DNA of 64,000 bases from Streptomyces catenulae. GTDB lineage: Bacteria; Actinomycetota; Actinomycetes; Streptomycetales; Streptomycetaceae. The stretch spans positions 62,001 to 126,000 of the forward strand of contig NZ_JODY01000031.1 in the NCBI RefSeq assembly GCF_000718015.1, in the 5' to 3' direction. This document shows, piece after piece, positions 7,662 through 16,783 of this stretch. A program made the position numbers and the translations under genes. The notes below the pieces were generated by a model. The model saw only the letters and a list, made by a program, of their open reading frames with translations, made no database searches and was not told the DNA's origin. Within the stretch, counting starts at the first letter, position 1; the number at the start of each line of letters is the position of its first letter.

Positions 7662-9671
7662 ATGACCGACCACGTCAGCCCAGGCCGCGCCGTGCGCCGC
7701 GCCGCCCTCCTCGCGGCGGGGGTGCTGGCGCTGCCGGTCCTGGCCGGGTGCGCGGACGACGACGGGGGCGGTGCCGCGGGCCTCGCCCAGGACATCGCGG
7801 CGGCGCCCCGCGGCCGGGTCGCCAACGGCGGCACCGTCCGCTGGGCGGTCGACACCCTGCCCGGCACCCTCAACGCCTTCCACACCGACGCCGACGCGGC
7901 CACCACCCAGGTCACCGGCGCCGTCCTGCCGTCCCTCTTCACCCCCGACCGCACCGGCACCCCGCAGCGCAACGCCGACTACCTCACCGCCGCCGAGGTC
8001 ACCAGGCGCGAACCCCGGCAGGTCGTCGTCTACAAGCTCAACCCCAAGGCCCGCTGGAGCGACGGCCGCCCGATCGGCGCCGCCGACTTCCTCGCCCAGT
8101 GGAAGGCGCTGCGCGGCACCGACCACGCGTACTGGACCGCCCGCAACACCGGCTACGACCGCATCGCCCAGGTCGAACAGGGCGCCGGGCCGCACGAGGT
8201 CAAGGTCACCTTCGCCCGGCCCTACGCGGACTGGCAGGCGCTGTTCACCCCGCTCTACCCGAAGTCCGTCATGGCCAGTGCCGACGACTTCAACGACGGC
8301 GCCCGCGACCGGCTCCCGGTGACCGCCGGACCGTTCACCGTCGGCGACCGCAACTCCGGCGGCGGCACCCTCACCCTGGAACGCGACCGCCACTGGTGGG
8401 GCGCGCCCGCCAAGCTCGACCGGCTGGAGCTGCGCGCCGTCCCGCGCGCCAAGCGGGCCGAGGCGCTCAGCTCCGGGGACGTCGATGTCGCCGCGGTCGA
8501 CGCGACGGTCGCGAAGAAGATCGACGAGGCGGGTGGCGGCGCCGCCCCCGCCGGGGTCCCCAAGAGCGTCCACGCGGGCAACGCGGGCGCCCAGGCGGAG
8601 GGCGGCGAGGACACCCCGCGCGGTGAGGTCGCCGCCGACGCCGTCCGCGCCCAGGCCGCCGCCCGCGGCTCCGAGGCGGCTGCCGCCGAGGCCCGCGCCG
8701 CGGCCGCGACGAAGACGCTGCGCGGCTACACCGTCCGCCGGGCCCTGCAACCCGCGTACACCCAGCTCGCGCTGAACGGCGGCAGCGGGCCGCTCGCCGA
8801 CAACCGGGTGCGGCGCGCGGTGGCCCGCGCCATCGACCGCCAGGCCCTCGCCGACACCGTCCTCAAACCGCTGCGGCTGCCCGCCACCACCCCCGGCAGC
8901 CATCTGCTGCTGGCCGGACAGGAGGGGTACGCCGACCACAGCGACGCCGTCGGCGGTACGGACACCGACGCCGCGAAGACGCTGCTCGCGGACGCCGGAT
9001 GGCGCTCGGGCCGCGGCGGGCGGCCGTCGTCGCAGCCCGCCCAGGGGGACGCGCAGGCCGGTCACGGCGGCGCCCCCGGTGACGCCGCCGCGGGCGGCAA
9101 GGAGAAGGCGGGCGAGCAGATCGCGGCGCGGGGGCCCGCGGTGAAGAAGGACGGCCGGCCGCTCACCCTGCGCTTCGTCGTCCCGGACGGCCCCGCCTCC
9201 GCGGAGCTGCGCACCGTCGGCCACCGGATCGCCACGATGCTCTCCCGGATCGGCATCGCCACCGCCGTCCAGAAGGTCGCCGAGGACCGGTACTTCCAGG
9301 ACCACATCGAGGCCGGCGACTACGACCTCGCGCTCTACTCCTGGCCCGGCTCCGCCTACCCGTCGACCGACGCCCGGCCGGTCTACGCCAAGCCGCAGCC
9401 CGCGCCGGACGGTTCGCTCAGCGTCGGGCAGAACTACACCCGCGTCGGCTCCGACCGCGTCGACCAGCTCTTCGATGAGGCGGTCTCCGACCTCGACCCG
9501 AAGGCCGCGCGGGAGGCGCTGAACAAGGCCGACGCCCGGATCTGGGCGGCGGCCGGGTCGATCCCGCTCTACCAGCGGCCCGAGTTGGTCGCCACGAAGA
9601 GGTCCCTCGTCAACATCGGCTCCTTCGGCTTCGCCGCCCCGCGCTTCCAGGACATCGGCTACGCGAAGTGA
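7662..9671 (+). CDS. Orphan family-5 (DppA/OppA-type) solute-binding lipoprotein
   Basis: A 669-aa secreted lipoprotein of the peptide/nickel-binding family. Start ATG 7662 follows GGAGG by 8 nt; a basic N-region, hydrophobic core and lipobox LAGC (Cys about residue 30) are clear. The mature part has the family-5 core (RWAVDTLPGTLNAF, WSDGRPIGAADFLAQWKAL, YQRPELVATK). It is longer than the usual 530-600 aa because of two low-complexity insertions, Ala/Gly/Arg-rich at about residues 287-348 and Gly/Gln/Ala-rich at about 445-500. No permease or ATPase is adjacent, so it must work with a transporter elsewhere (three lie 3-25 kb away) or act as a receptor. Confidence 0.9.
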   Translation: MTDHVSPGRAVRRAALLAAGVLALPVLAGCADDDGGGAAGLAQDIAAAPRGRVANGGTVRWAVDTLPGTLNAFHTDADAATTQVTGAVLPSLFTPDRTGTPQRNADYLTAAEVTRREPRQVVVYKLNPKARWSDGRPIGAADFLAQWKALRGTDHAYWTARNTGYDRIAQVEQGAGPHEVKVTFARPYADWQALFTPLYPKSVMASADDFNDGARDRLPVTAGPFTVGDRNSGGGTLTLERDRHWWGAPAKLDRLELRAVPRAKRAEALSSGDVDVAAVDATVAKKIDEAGGGAAPAGVPKSVHAGNAGAQAEGGEDTPRGEVAADAVRAQAAARGSEAAAAEARAAAATKTLRGYTVRRALQPAYTQLALNGGSGPLADNRVRRAVARAIDRQALADTVLKPLRLPATTPGSHLLLAGQEGYADHSDAVGGTDTDAAKTLLADAGWRSGRGGRPSSQPAQGDAQAGHGGAPGDAAAGGKEKAGEQIAARGPAVKKDGRPLTLRFVVPDGPASAELRTVGHRIATMLSRIGIATAVQKVAEDRYFQDHIEAGDYDLALYSWPGSAYPSTDARPVYAKPQPAPDGSLSVGQNYTRVGSDRVDQLFDEAVSDLDPKAAREALNKADARIWAAAGSIPLYQRPELVATKRSLVNIGSFGFAAPRFQDIGYAK

Positions 9672-9913
9672 GCCCCGGCCCGCCGCCGCGCCGCACCCGG
9701 CTGACGGCGCGGCGGCGGGCGGGCGAAATCCGGTCGGCGCGGGCCCGGACAATCGGTGAGAACGCCCAGGTCAGCCTTGGTGCGGACGGGCTGGGGCGGC
9801 CGAAGCCGCGACAGCCACGTACCATGGGGTGAGGCCGTGGCTTCTCATGCCCGGCAGGCGCGCGTGCCGGACCGTACGCGCCGCCCACCACGATTCCGGG
9901 AGAAGCGCCGCAA

Positions 9914-11818
9914 GTGCCCACGCGCCACGACATCCGTAACGTCGCCATCGTCGCCCACGTCGACCACGGCAAGACGACCATCGTCGACGCCATGCTCAAG
10001 CAGGCGGGGGCCTTCGCCGCTCACCAGCTCGACTCCGTCGACGACCGGGTCATGGACTCCAACGACCTGGAGCGCGAGAAGGGCATCACCATTCTCGCGA
10101 AGAACACCGCGGTCAAGTACCACCCCAAGGACGGTGGCGACCCGATCACGATCAACATCATCGACACCCCGGGCCACGCCGACTTCGGTGGCGAGGTCGA
10201 GCGTGGTCTGTCGATGGTCGACGCGGTCGTGCTGCTGGTCGACGCCTCCGAGGGCCCGCTGCCGCAGACCCGCTTCGTGCTCCGCAAGGCGCTCTCGCAG
10301 CGCCTGCCGGTGATCCTCTGCATCAACAAGACGGACCGCCCGGACTCGCGGATCGACGAGGTCGTCAACGAGACCTACGACCTCTTCCTCGACCTGGACG
10401 CCGACGAGGACCAGATCGAGTTCCCGATCGTCTACGCGTGCGGCCGTGACGGCATCGCCTCGCTGACCAAGCCGGAGGACGGCACCGTCCCGGCGGACTC
10501 CACCAACCTGGAGCCGTTCTTCTCCACGCTGCTCCAGCACGTCCCGGCGCCGGAGTACGACGAGACCGCCCCGCTCCAGGCCCACGTCACCAACCTCGAC
10601 GCGGACAACTTCCTCGGCCGTATCGCGCTGCTCCGTGTCGAGCAGGGCGAGCTGCGCAAGGGCCAGACCGTGGCCTGGATGAAGCGTGACGGTTCGATCT
10701 CCAACGTCCGCATCACCGAGCTGATGATGACCGAGGCGCTGACCCGCAAGCCCGCCGAGGTCGCCGGTCCCGGTGACATCTGCGCGGTCGCCGGTATCCC
10801 CGACATCATGATCGGCGAGACGCTGGCCGACCCGGAGAACCCGGTCGCGCTGCCGCTGATCACGGTCGACGAGCCCGCGATCTCGATGACCATCGGTACC
10901 AACACCTCGCCGCTGGTCGGCCGGGGCGGCACCGGCAAGGGCGCGGACGCCAAGGCCGCGGTCAAGGACCGCAAGGTCACCGCCCGCCAGGTCAAGGACC
11001 GCCTCGACCGCGAGCTGATCGGTAACGTCTCGCTCCGCGTCCTGGACACCGAGCGCCCCGACGCCTGGGAGGTGCAGGGCCGTGGTGAGCTGGCGCTGGC
11101 CATCCTGGTCGAGCAGATGCGCCGTGAGGGCTTCGAGATGACCATCGGCAAGCCGCAGGTGGTCACCAAGCAGGTCGACGGCAAGACCCACGAGCCGGTC
11201 GAGCGCATGACGGTCGACGTGCCCGAGGAGCACATGGGCGCGGTCACCCAGCTCATGGGCACCCGTAAGGGCCGGATGGACAACATGTCCAACCACGGCT
11301 CCGGTTGGGTCCGTATGGAGTTCGTCGTCCCCTCGCGTGGTCTGATCGGCTTCCGCACGGAGTTCCTGACCAACACCCGCGGTACCGGTATCGCCCACTC
11401 CATCCACGAGGGCCACGAGCCGTGGTTCGGCGAGCTGAAGACCCGTAACAACGGTTCGCTGGTCGCCGACCGCTCCGGTGCGGTCACCGCGTTCGCGATG
11501 ACCAACCTCCAGGAGCGCGGTGTGCTCTTCACCGAGCCGGGCACCGAGGTGTACGAGGGCATGATCGTCGGCGAGAACTCCCGCGCCGACGACATGGACG
11601 TCAACATCACCAAGGAGAAGAAGCTCACCAACATGCGCTCCTCCTCCGCGGACTCCTTCGAGGCGATCGTGCCGCCGCGGAAGCTCTCCCTGGAGCAGTC
11701 GCTGGAGTTCTGCCGCGACGACGAGTGCGTCGAGGTGACCCCGGAGGCGGTCCGTATCCGCAAGGTCGTCCTCGACCAGAAGGAGCGCGGCCGTACCGCG
11801 TCGCGCGCCAAGCGCTGA
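9914..11818 (+). CDS. typA: TypA/BipA ribosome-associated GTPase
   Basis: A 634-aa translational GTPase that binds the 70S ribosome and supports growth under stress and ribosome assembly in other bacteria. G motifs are all present: AHVDHGKTT (G1), REKGITI (G2 region), DTPGHADF (G3) and NKTDRPDSR (G4). Full length includes the EF-G-like domains III/V and the TypA-specific C-terminal domain (EFVVPSRGLIGFRTEFL). The GTG start at 9914 has GGGAGAAG upstream. It is followed by a strong terminator and is monocistronic. Codon usage (CGT, GGT) suggests high expression. Confidence 0.97.
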   Translation: MPTRHDIRNVAIVAHVDHGKTTIVDAMLKQAGAFAAHQLDSVDDRVMDSNDLEREKGITILAKNTAVKYHPKDGGDPITINIIDTPGHADFGGEVERGLSMVDAVVLLVDASEGPLPQTRFVLRKALSQRLPVILCINKTDRPDSRIDEVVNETYDLFLDLDADEDQIEFPIVYACGRDGIASLTKPEDGTVPADSTNLEPFFSTLLQHVPAPEYDETAPLQAHVTNLDADNFLGRIALLRVEQGELRKGQTVAWMKRDGSISNVRITELMMTEALTRKPAEVAGPGDICAVAGIPDIMIGETLADPENPVALPLITVDEPAISMTIGTNTSPLVGRGGTGKGADAKAAVKDRKVTARQVKDRLDRELIGNVSLRVLDTERPDAWEVQGRGELALAILVEQMRREGFEMTIGKPQVVTKQVDGKTHEPVERMTVDVPEEHMGAVTQLMGTRKGRMDNMSNHGSGWVRMEFVVPSRGLIGFRTEFLTNTRGTGIAHSIHEGHEPWFGELKTRNNGSLVADRSGAVTAFAMTNLQERGVLFTEPGTEVYEGMIVGENSRADDMDVNITKEKKLTNMRSSSADSFEAIVPPRKLSLEQSLEFCRDDECVEVTPEAVRIRKVVLDQKERGRTASRAKR

Positions 11819-11836
11819 CGCACCGCCGAACGAACG

Positions 11837-11873
11837 AAGCGCCCCGCGGGACTCCGGTCCGGCGGGGCGCTTC
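11837..11873 (+). terminator. typA: typA terminator
   Basis: Twelve-bp inverted repeat GAAGCGCCCCGC / GCGGGGCGCTTC with a 13-nt loop, 18 nt after the typA stop codon. Its typical position outweighs the lack of a long T-run. Confidence 0.75.
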
Positions 11874-12279
11874 GCCGTGTACGGGGACGGCCGCCCGGCC
11901 TGGGGGCGTCGGGCTTTTACCGCGAGGAATTGATCTTGTCAATGGCGGCTTGGTCCCGACCATTCGGTGATGCGTCCGCTATTCGATCGCTTCCTCAGTG
12001 ACATTGCCCACCTCGTCCCTTTCCTGCACGTGTGGATAGTTTGCTTTGTCCGAATTTCGAACTCCCTAAGAAAGAGATGTGACCTAATCGAGACCGCTTA
12101 CGCGTGGTTTATGGCCGGAACGTGACTGAGACTGGGCGGTATTGAGCTCGGGTCAATGGGTCACGCGCCGTAAGAAGCGCCGACTCACGAGCATCGGGGG
12201 CTGGTTGTGGACTGTCAGGGGTGTCAGTCGCGCCGGCTCCTTTCCATATCGAGAGATGGACTCATGAGGAGGCAAGCCC
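11874..12279 (+). promoter_or_regulatory. Long, AT-richer regulatory region of oligopeptide operon 1
   Basis: About 400 bp without an ORF, noticeably poorer in GC than the surroundings (e.g. 11990-12110). It must hold the promoter of the first importer operon and probably binding sites. TGGCCGGAAC at 12112-12121 fits the AdpA consensus TGGCSNGWWY exactly. The ribosome-binding site AGGAGGC precedes ATG 12280 by 8 nt. No single promoter stands out. Confidence 0.5.
12112..12121 (+). promoter_or_regulatory. Candidate AdpA-binding site
   Basis: TGGCCGGAAC matches the degenerate AdpA consensus (TGGCSNGWWY) at every position, 159 bp upstream of the binding-protein gene. AdpA is the A-factor-cascade regulator that controls development genes in Streptomyces. 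The motif is degenerate, so chance occurrence is possible. Confidence 0.35.
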
Positions 12280-13905
12280 ATGCGCGGTGCCAAGAGCGCC
12301 ACCTGGGTCGCAGGAGCGATAGTCGTGGCCCTGGGGGCCACTGCCTGTGGCGGCGGCAGCAGTGCGAGCGCCGAACCCGGCGTCGTCCGGGCCAACTGGG
12401 GTGACCCGCAGAACCCGCTGGAGCCCGCCAACACCAACGAGGTGCTCGGCGGCAAGGTCCTCGACATGATCTTCAGCAACCTGAAGAGCTACGACCCGAA
12501 GACCGGCGAGGCCAAGAACGACGTCGCGCAGTCCATCGACACCAAGGACCAGCAGACCTTCACCGTCAAGGTGAAGAAGGGCGAGAAGTTCTCCAACGGC
12601 GAGCCGGTGACGGCCCGTTCGTTCGTCGACGCCTGGAACTACGGCGCGCTGGCCACCAACGCCCAGAAGAACTCGTACTTCTTCGCCGACATCAAGGGCT
12701 ACGACAAGGTCGCGCCCGCCGAGGGCAAGCCGACCGCGAAGACCCTCTCGGGCCTCAAGGTCACAGACGACCACACCTTCACCGTCACGCTGAACGAGAA
12801 GATGTCGACCTGGCCGCTGCGCCTGGGCTACAAGGCGTTCGCGCCGCTGCCCAAGTCGTTCTTCAGCGACCACGACGGCTACCTCGCCAAGCCCGTCGGC
12901 AACGGTCCGTACGCCGTGGACTCGTACGACAAGGGCAAGCAGATGAAGCTCGTCCCCAACACGCACTACACCGGGGACGACAAGCCGCAGAACAAGGGCG
13001 TGCTGCTCAAGGTCTACACCGACTCCAACGCCGCCTACGCGGACCTGCAGTCCGGCAACCTCGACGTCGACGACGACGTGCCCGCCGAGCAGATCCGCAA
13101 CGCCAAGTCGGACCTGAAGGGCAACTACCTCTCGCAGCCCGCGGGCGTGAACCAGGTCGTCACCTTCCCGCTGTACAAGGACAGCTGGAACAAGCCGGGC
13201 ATGGAGAAGGTCCGCAAGGGCCTGTCCATGGCGATCGACCGCAAGGCGATCACCGAGAAGGTCTACAACGGCACCCGCACCCCGGCGACCGACCTGACCT
13301 CGCCCGTCCTCGGCGACGCCAACGGCTACAGCAAGGACGTCTGCGGCGACACCTGCACGTACAACCCCACCGAGGCGAAGAAGCTGATCAAGGAGGGCGG
13401 CGGCCTTCCCGGCGGGAAGATGACGATCAGCTACAACGCCGACAAGGACTCCCACAAGCAGTGGGTGGACGCCGTCTGCAACAGCATCAACACCGTGCTG
13501 GGCGACGACAAGGCGTGCGTCGGCAACCCCGTCGGCACCTTCGGTGACTTCCGTAACCAGATCACCAAGCAGGAGATGACCCAGCCGTTCCGCGCCGGCT
13601 GGCAGATGGACTACCCGCAGATCGAGAACTTCCTGACCCCGCTGTACGCGACCGGCGGCGCCTCCAACGACGCCAAGTTCAGCGACCCGAAGTTCGACGC
13701 GCTGCTCAAGCAGGCGGGCGCCGAACCGGACGTCAAGAAGGCCACCGACCTCTACAAGCAGGCCGAGAAGATCGTCCTCGACAAGGTCGTCAGCATCCCG
13801 CTCTGGTACCAGAACGGCACCGCCGGATGGTCCGAGCATGTCTCGGGCGTCCAGCTGAACGCCTTCAGCCTCCCGGTCTTCACCCAGATCAAGGTCAAGG
13901 GCTGA
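12280..13905 (+). CDS. Oligopeptide-binding lipoprotein, operon 1
   Basis: A 541-aa family-5 solute-binding protein. Signal peptide with lipobox ending at Cys 23 (ALGATAC), then NWGDPQNPLEPANTNEVLGG, GEKFSNGEPVTARSFVDAWN and a C-terminal IPLWYQNGTAGWSE, all typical of streptomycete oligopeptide receptors. It delivers peptides to the permease pair encoded downstream. It is closely paralogous to the operon 2 receptor (about the same length, same phrases NPLEPANTNEV, DAWNYGAL, GRPFRAGWQMDYP-like). A 13-bp perfect hairpin lies between it and the first permease, which would favour higher receptor than permease expression. Confidence 0.93.
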   Translation: MRGAKSATWVAGAIVVALGATACGGGSSASAEPGVVRANWGDPQNPLEPANTNEVLGGKVLDMIFSNLKSYDPKTGEAKNDVAQSIDTKDQQTFTVKVKKGEKFSNGEPVTARSFVDAWNYGALATNAQKNSYFFADIKGYDKVAPAEGKPTAKTLSGLKVTDDHTFTVTLNEKMSTWPLRLGYKAFAPLPKSFFSDHDGYLAKPVGNGPYAVDSYDKGKQMKLVPNTHYTGDDKPQNKGVLLKVYTDSNAAYADLQSGNLDVDDDVPAEQIRNAKSDLKGNYLSQPAGVNQVVTFPLYKDSWNKPGMEKVRKGLSMAIDRKAITEKVYNGTRTPATDLTSPVLGDANGYSKDVCGDTCTYNPTEAKKLIKEGGGLPGGKMTISYNADKDSHKQWVDAVCNSINTVLGDDKACVGNPVGTFGDFRNQITKQEMTQPFRAGWQMDYPQIENFLTPLYATGGASNDAKFSDPKFDALLKQAGAEPDVKKATDLYKQAEKIVLDKVVSIPLWYQNGTAGWSEHVSGVQLNAFSLPVFTQIKVKG

Positions 13906-13928
13906 CCGACGCGGCCCCCCTGTGAGAA

Positions 13929-13957
13929 GGCCGACGGGCGGTAACCGCCCGTCGGCC
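13929..13957 (+). terminator. Intra-operon hairpin after the receptor gene
   Basis: Perfect 13-bp stem GGCCGACGGGCGG / CCGCCCGTCGGCC with a 3-nt loop, 24 nt after the stop codon and 128 bp before the first permease. No T-run follows. Such hairpins between receptor and permease genes usually act as partial terminators or 3' mRNA stabilisers. Confidence 0.65.
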
Positions 13958-14085
13958 CCTCGGGGTTGGCCCCGCGCGCGAGAACACACCCGCACACGGC
14001 GGCGAGAGCAGCCGGTCACGTCCGCGACCACCCGGTCCCGGACGCGGCCCGGCCGCCCCCGCGTCGGCGCTTTACTGGAGGACAC

Positions 14086-15009
14086 ATGGGGCGCTACGTC
14101 ATCCGACGCCTGCTCCAGATGGTGCCCGTCTTCATCGGCACCACTTTCTTGATCTTCGTCATGGTCTACGCACTCGGCGACCCCGTCGCCGCGATGTTCG
14201 GAGACCGGACGCCCGATCCGGCCACCGCCGCCCAGATCCGGGAATCCCTGCACCTCAACGACCCGCTCTGGAGCCAGTACCTCCAGTACATGGCCGGTAT
14301 CTTCCGCGGCGACTTCGGCACCGCCTTCAACGGCACGCCCGTCGCCGAACTGATGGGCTCGGCCTTCCCCAACACCATCAAGCTGACGCTGGTGGCCTTC
14401 GCCATCGAGGTCGTCGTCGGCGTCGGGCTCGGCATCGTCGCCGGGATGCGCCGCGGCCGTCTCGTCGACACCGGCGTGCTGGTCTTCACCCTGCTGGTGA
14501 TCTCCATCCCGACGTTCGTCACCGGCTATCTGCTCCAGTACTTCATCGGCGTCAAGCTCGCCTGGGCCGCCCCGGCGGTCTCGAACGATGTCGCCTTCGG
14601 CGAACTGCTGCTGCCCGGCATCGTGCTGGCCGGTGTCTCCCTCGCGTACGTCGCCCGGCTCACCCGGACCTCGATCGCCGAGAACATCCGCTCCGACTAC
14701 ATCCGCACCGCCACCGCCAAGGGCCTGCCCCGGCGGCGCGTCGTCGGTGTCCACCTGCTGCGGAACTCGCTGATCCCGGTGATCACCTTCCTCGGCACCG
14801 ACATCGGCGCCCTGATGGGCGGCGCGATCGTCACCGAGCGGATCTTCAACATCCAGGGCGTCGGCTACCAGCTCTACCAGGGCATCCTGCGGCAGAACGC
14901 GCCGACCGTCGTCGGCTTCGTGACCATCCTCGTGGTCGTCTTCCTCGCCGCCAACCTGATCGTCGACCTGCTCTACGCGGTCCTGGACCCGAGGATCCGT
15001 TATGCCTGA
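14086..15009 (+). CDS. Oligopeptide ABC permease, DppB/OppB type, operon 1
   Basis: A 307-aa inner-membrane permease. Start ATG 14086 follows GGAGG. It begins MGRYVIRRLLQMVPVFIG, the DppB hallmark, with a large periplasmic loop (about 35-95), six predicted helices, and the cytoplasmic EAA loop around residue 205 (RTSIAENIRSDYIRTATAKG), ending [11 protein letters not shown]. It pairs with the permease half of the next gene, whose ATG overlaps its last 8 nt. Confidence 0.95.
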   Translation: MGRYVIRRLLQMVPVFIGTTFLIFVMVYALGDPVAAMFGDRTPDPATAAQIRESLHLNDPLWSQYLQYMAGIFRGDFGTAFNGTPVAELMGSAFPNTIKLTLVAFAIEVVVGVGLGIVAGMRRGRLVDTGVLVFTLLVISIPTFVTGYLLQYFIGVKLAWAAPAVSNDVAFGELLLPGIVLAGVSLAYVARLTRTSIAENIRSDYIRTATAKGLPRRRVVGVHLLRNSLIPVITFLGTDIGALMGGAIVTERIFNIQGVGYQLYQGILRQNAPTVVGFVTILVVVFLAANLIVDLLYAVLDPRIRYA

Positions 15010-16783
15010 GATCACCGAACAGGCCCCCGCGACCGAGGCGGCGGCCGCGCCGCGCAGCCTGTGGGGCGACGCCTGGCGCGACCTGCGCCGCAACCCGATC
15101 TTCTACATCTCCGCCGTCCTCATCCTCTTCCTGGTCCTCATCTCGATCTGGCCGAGCCTGCTGACCGGCACCAGCCCCTACGCCTGCGACCTCGGCCGCT
15201 CCCAGCAGGGCCCGGCGCCCGGCCACCCCTTCGGCTTCACCACCCAGGGCTGCGACGTGTACGCCCGCACGGTGTACGGGGCCCGCGCCTCCGTCGTCGT
15301 CGGCATCTGCACCACCCTGCTCGCCGCCCTCCTCGGCTGTGTCTTCGGCGGGCTCGCCGGATTCTTCGGCGGCTGGTGGGACGCGGTGCTCTCGCGGATC
15401 GGCGACATCTTCTTCGGCATCCCGGTGCTGCTCGGCGGCATCGTCTTCCTCTCCGTCATCAAGGGCGGCTCGATCTTCACCGTCGTGCTGCTGATGTCGG
15501 TCCTGGGCTGGCCGCAGATCGCCCGTATCGCCCGCTCCGCGGTCATCTCCGCCAAGCAGCAGGACTATGTGCAGGCGGCCCGCGCCCTCGGCGCGAGCAC
15601 CCCGCGGATGCTGCTGCGGCACATCGCGCCCAACGCGCTCGCGCCTGTCATCGTCGTGGCGACCATCGCGCTCGGTACGTACATCTCGCTGGAGGCGACG
15701 CTCTCGTTCCTCGGCGTCGGCCTCAAGCCGCCGACGGTCTCCTGGGGCATCGACATCTCGTCCGCCGCCACCCAGATCCGTAACGCGCCGCACATGCTGC
15801 TGTGGCCGGCGGGGGCGCTGAGCATCACGGTGCTGGCGTTCATCATGCTCGGCGACGCGGTCCGCGACGCCCTCAACGGCGTCAACTACAGCGTGTCGGC
15901 GGGCGAGACGCTGGCCGTGCTCGGCGAGTCCGGGTCCGGCAAGTCCGTCACCGCCCAGGCGATCATGGGCATCCTCGACATGCCCCCGGCGAAGATCCCG
16001 CGCGGTGAGATCCGCTTCCGGGGCGAGGACATGCTCACCATGTCCGCCGATGCCCGCCGCCGACTGCGCGGCGCCAAGATCGCCATGATCTTCCAGGACG
16101 CGCTCTCCTCGCTGAACCCGGTGCTGACCGTCGGCTACCAGCTCGGCGAGATGTTCCGCGTCCACCAGGGGCTGTCCAAGAAGGCGGCGCTGGCCAAGGC
16201 GGTCGAGCTGATGGACCGGGTCAAGATCCCGGCGGCGAGGAGCCGGGCGGGGGACTTCCCGCACCAGTTCTCCGGCGGGATGCGCCAGCGCATCATGATC
16301 GCGATGGCGCTGGCCCTGGAGCCCGACCTGATCATCGCCGACGAGCCGACGACGGCTCTCGATGTCACCGTCCAGGCCCAGGTCATGGACCTCCTCGCGG
16401 AGTTGCAGGCCGAGTACCACATGGGCCTCATCCTCATCACCCACGACCTCGGCGTCGTCGCCGATGTCGCCGACAAGATCGCGGTGATGTACGCGGGCCG
16501 GATCGTGGAGACCGCGCCCGTCCACGAGCTGTACAAGAACCCGGCGCACCCGTACACCCGCGGGCTGCTGGACTCCATCCCGCGCCTGGACCAGAAGGGC
16601 CAGGAGCTGTACGCGATCAAGGGGTTGCCGCCCAACCTCCTGAACATCCCGCAGGGCTGCGCCTTCCACCCGCGCTGCCCCAAGGCACAGGACCTCTGCC
16701 GTACCGACACCCCGGCGCTGCACACCCTCGGCGAAGGCCGCCGCAGCGCCTGCCACTTCTGGAAGGAGACGGTCAATGGCTGA
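15002..16783 (+). CDS. Oligopeptide ABC permease (DppC type) fused in frame to an N-terminally trimmed DppD-type ATPase, operon 1
   Basis: A single 593-aa frame. Residues 1-291 are a complete DppC-like permease up to the last helix ([14 protein letters not shown]); residues 292-593 are a DppD-like ATPase that begins directly at [20 protein letters not shown], followed by Walker [13 protein letters not shown]-type signature (FSGGMRQR), Walker [13 protein letters not shown] and the C-terminal Cys-rich oligopeptide signature. What is missing is the permease tail (normally DPKxR) and stop, plus roughly 25 N-terminal residues of the ATPase, including its first strand and the aromatic A-loop. Natural permease-ATPase fusions exist, but without this loss. 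Either a deletion fused two genes, or the assembly has collapsed here. Confidence 0.8.
   Translation: MPEITEQAPATEAAAAPRSLWGDAWRDLRRNPIFYISAVLILFLVLISIWPSLLTGTSPYACDLGRSQQGPAPGHPFGFTTQGCDVYARTVYGARASVVVGICTTLLAALLGCVFGGLAGFFGGWWDAVLSRIGDIFFGIPVLLGGIVFLSVIKGGSIFTVVLLMSVLGWPQIARIARSAVISAKQQDYVQAARALGASTPRMLLRHIAPNALAPVIVVATIALGTYISLEATLSFLGVGLKPPTVSWGIDISSAATQIRNAPHMLLWPAGALSITVLAFIMLGDAVRDALNGVNYSVSAGETLAVLGESGSGKSVTAQAIMGILDMPPAKIPRGEIRFRGEDMLTMSADARRRLRGAKIAMIFQDALSSLNPVLTVGYQLGEMFRVHQGLSKKAALAKAVELMDRVKIPAARSRAGDFPHQFSGGMRQRIMIAMALALEPDLIIADEPTTALDVTVQAQVMDLLAELQAEYHMGLILITHDLGVVADVADKIAVMYAGRIVETAPVHELYKNPAHPYTRGLLDSIPRLDQKGQELYAIKGLPPNLLNIPQGCAFHPRCPKAQDLCRTDTPALHTLGEGRRSACHFWKETVNG
15776..15874 (+). 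repeat. 99-bp block identical to 22421-22519 (copy 1)
   Basis: Reading both copies side by side, every base is the same from ATCCGTAACG to GACGCCCTC; flanking bases differ on both sides (G/C before, A/G after). The block encodes the last helix of the second permease in both importer operons and ends exactly at the abnormal permease-ATPase junction. Confidence 0.9.

Noticed and set aside
4400..8626. 1408-aa plus-strand ORF spanning three genes
   Set aside because: Arg/Pro-rich frame-shifted reading of the phosphatase and lipoprotein genes and the gap between them.
11874..12279. Possible riboswitch in the long leader of operon 1
   Set aside because: I could not build a conserved aptamer or a clear terminator/antiterminator pair; AT-richness alone is better explained by promoter and operator sites.
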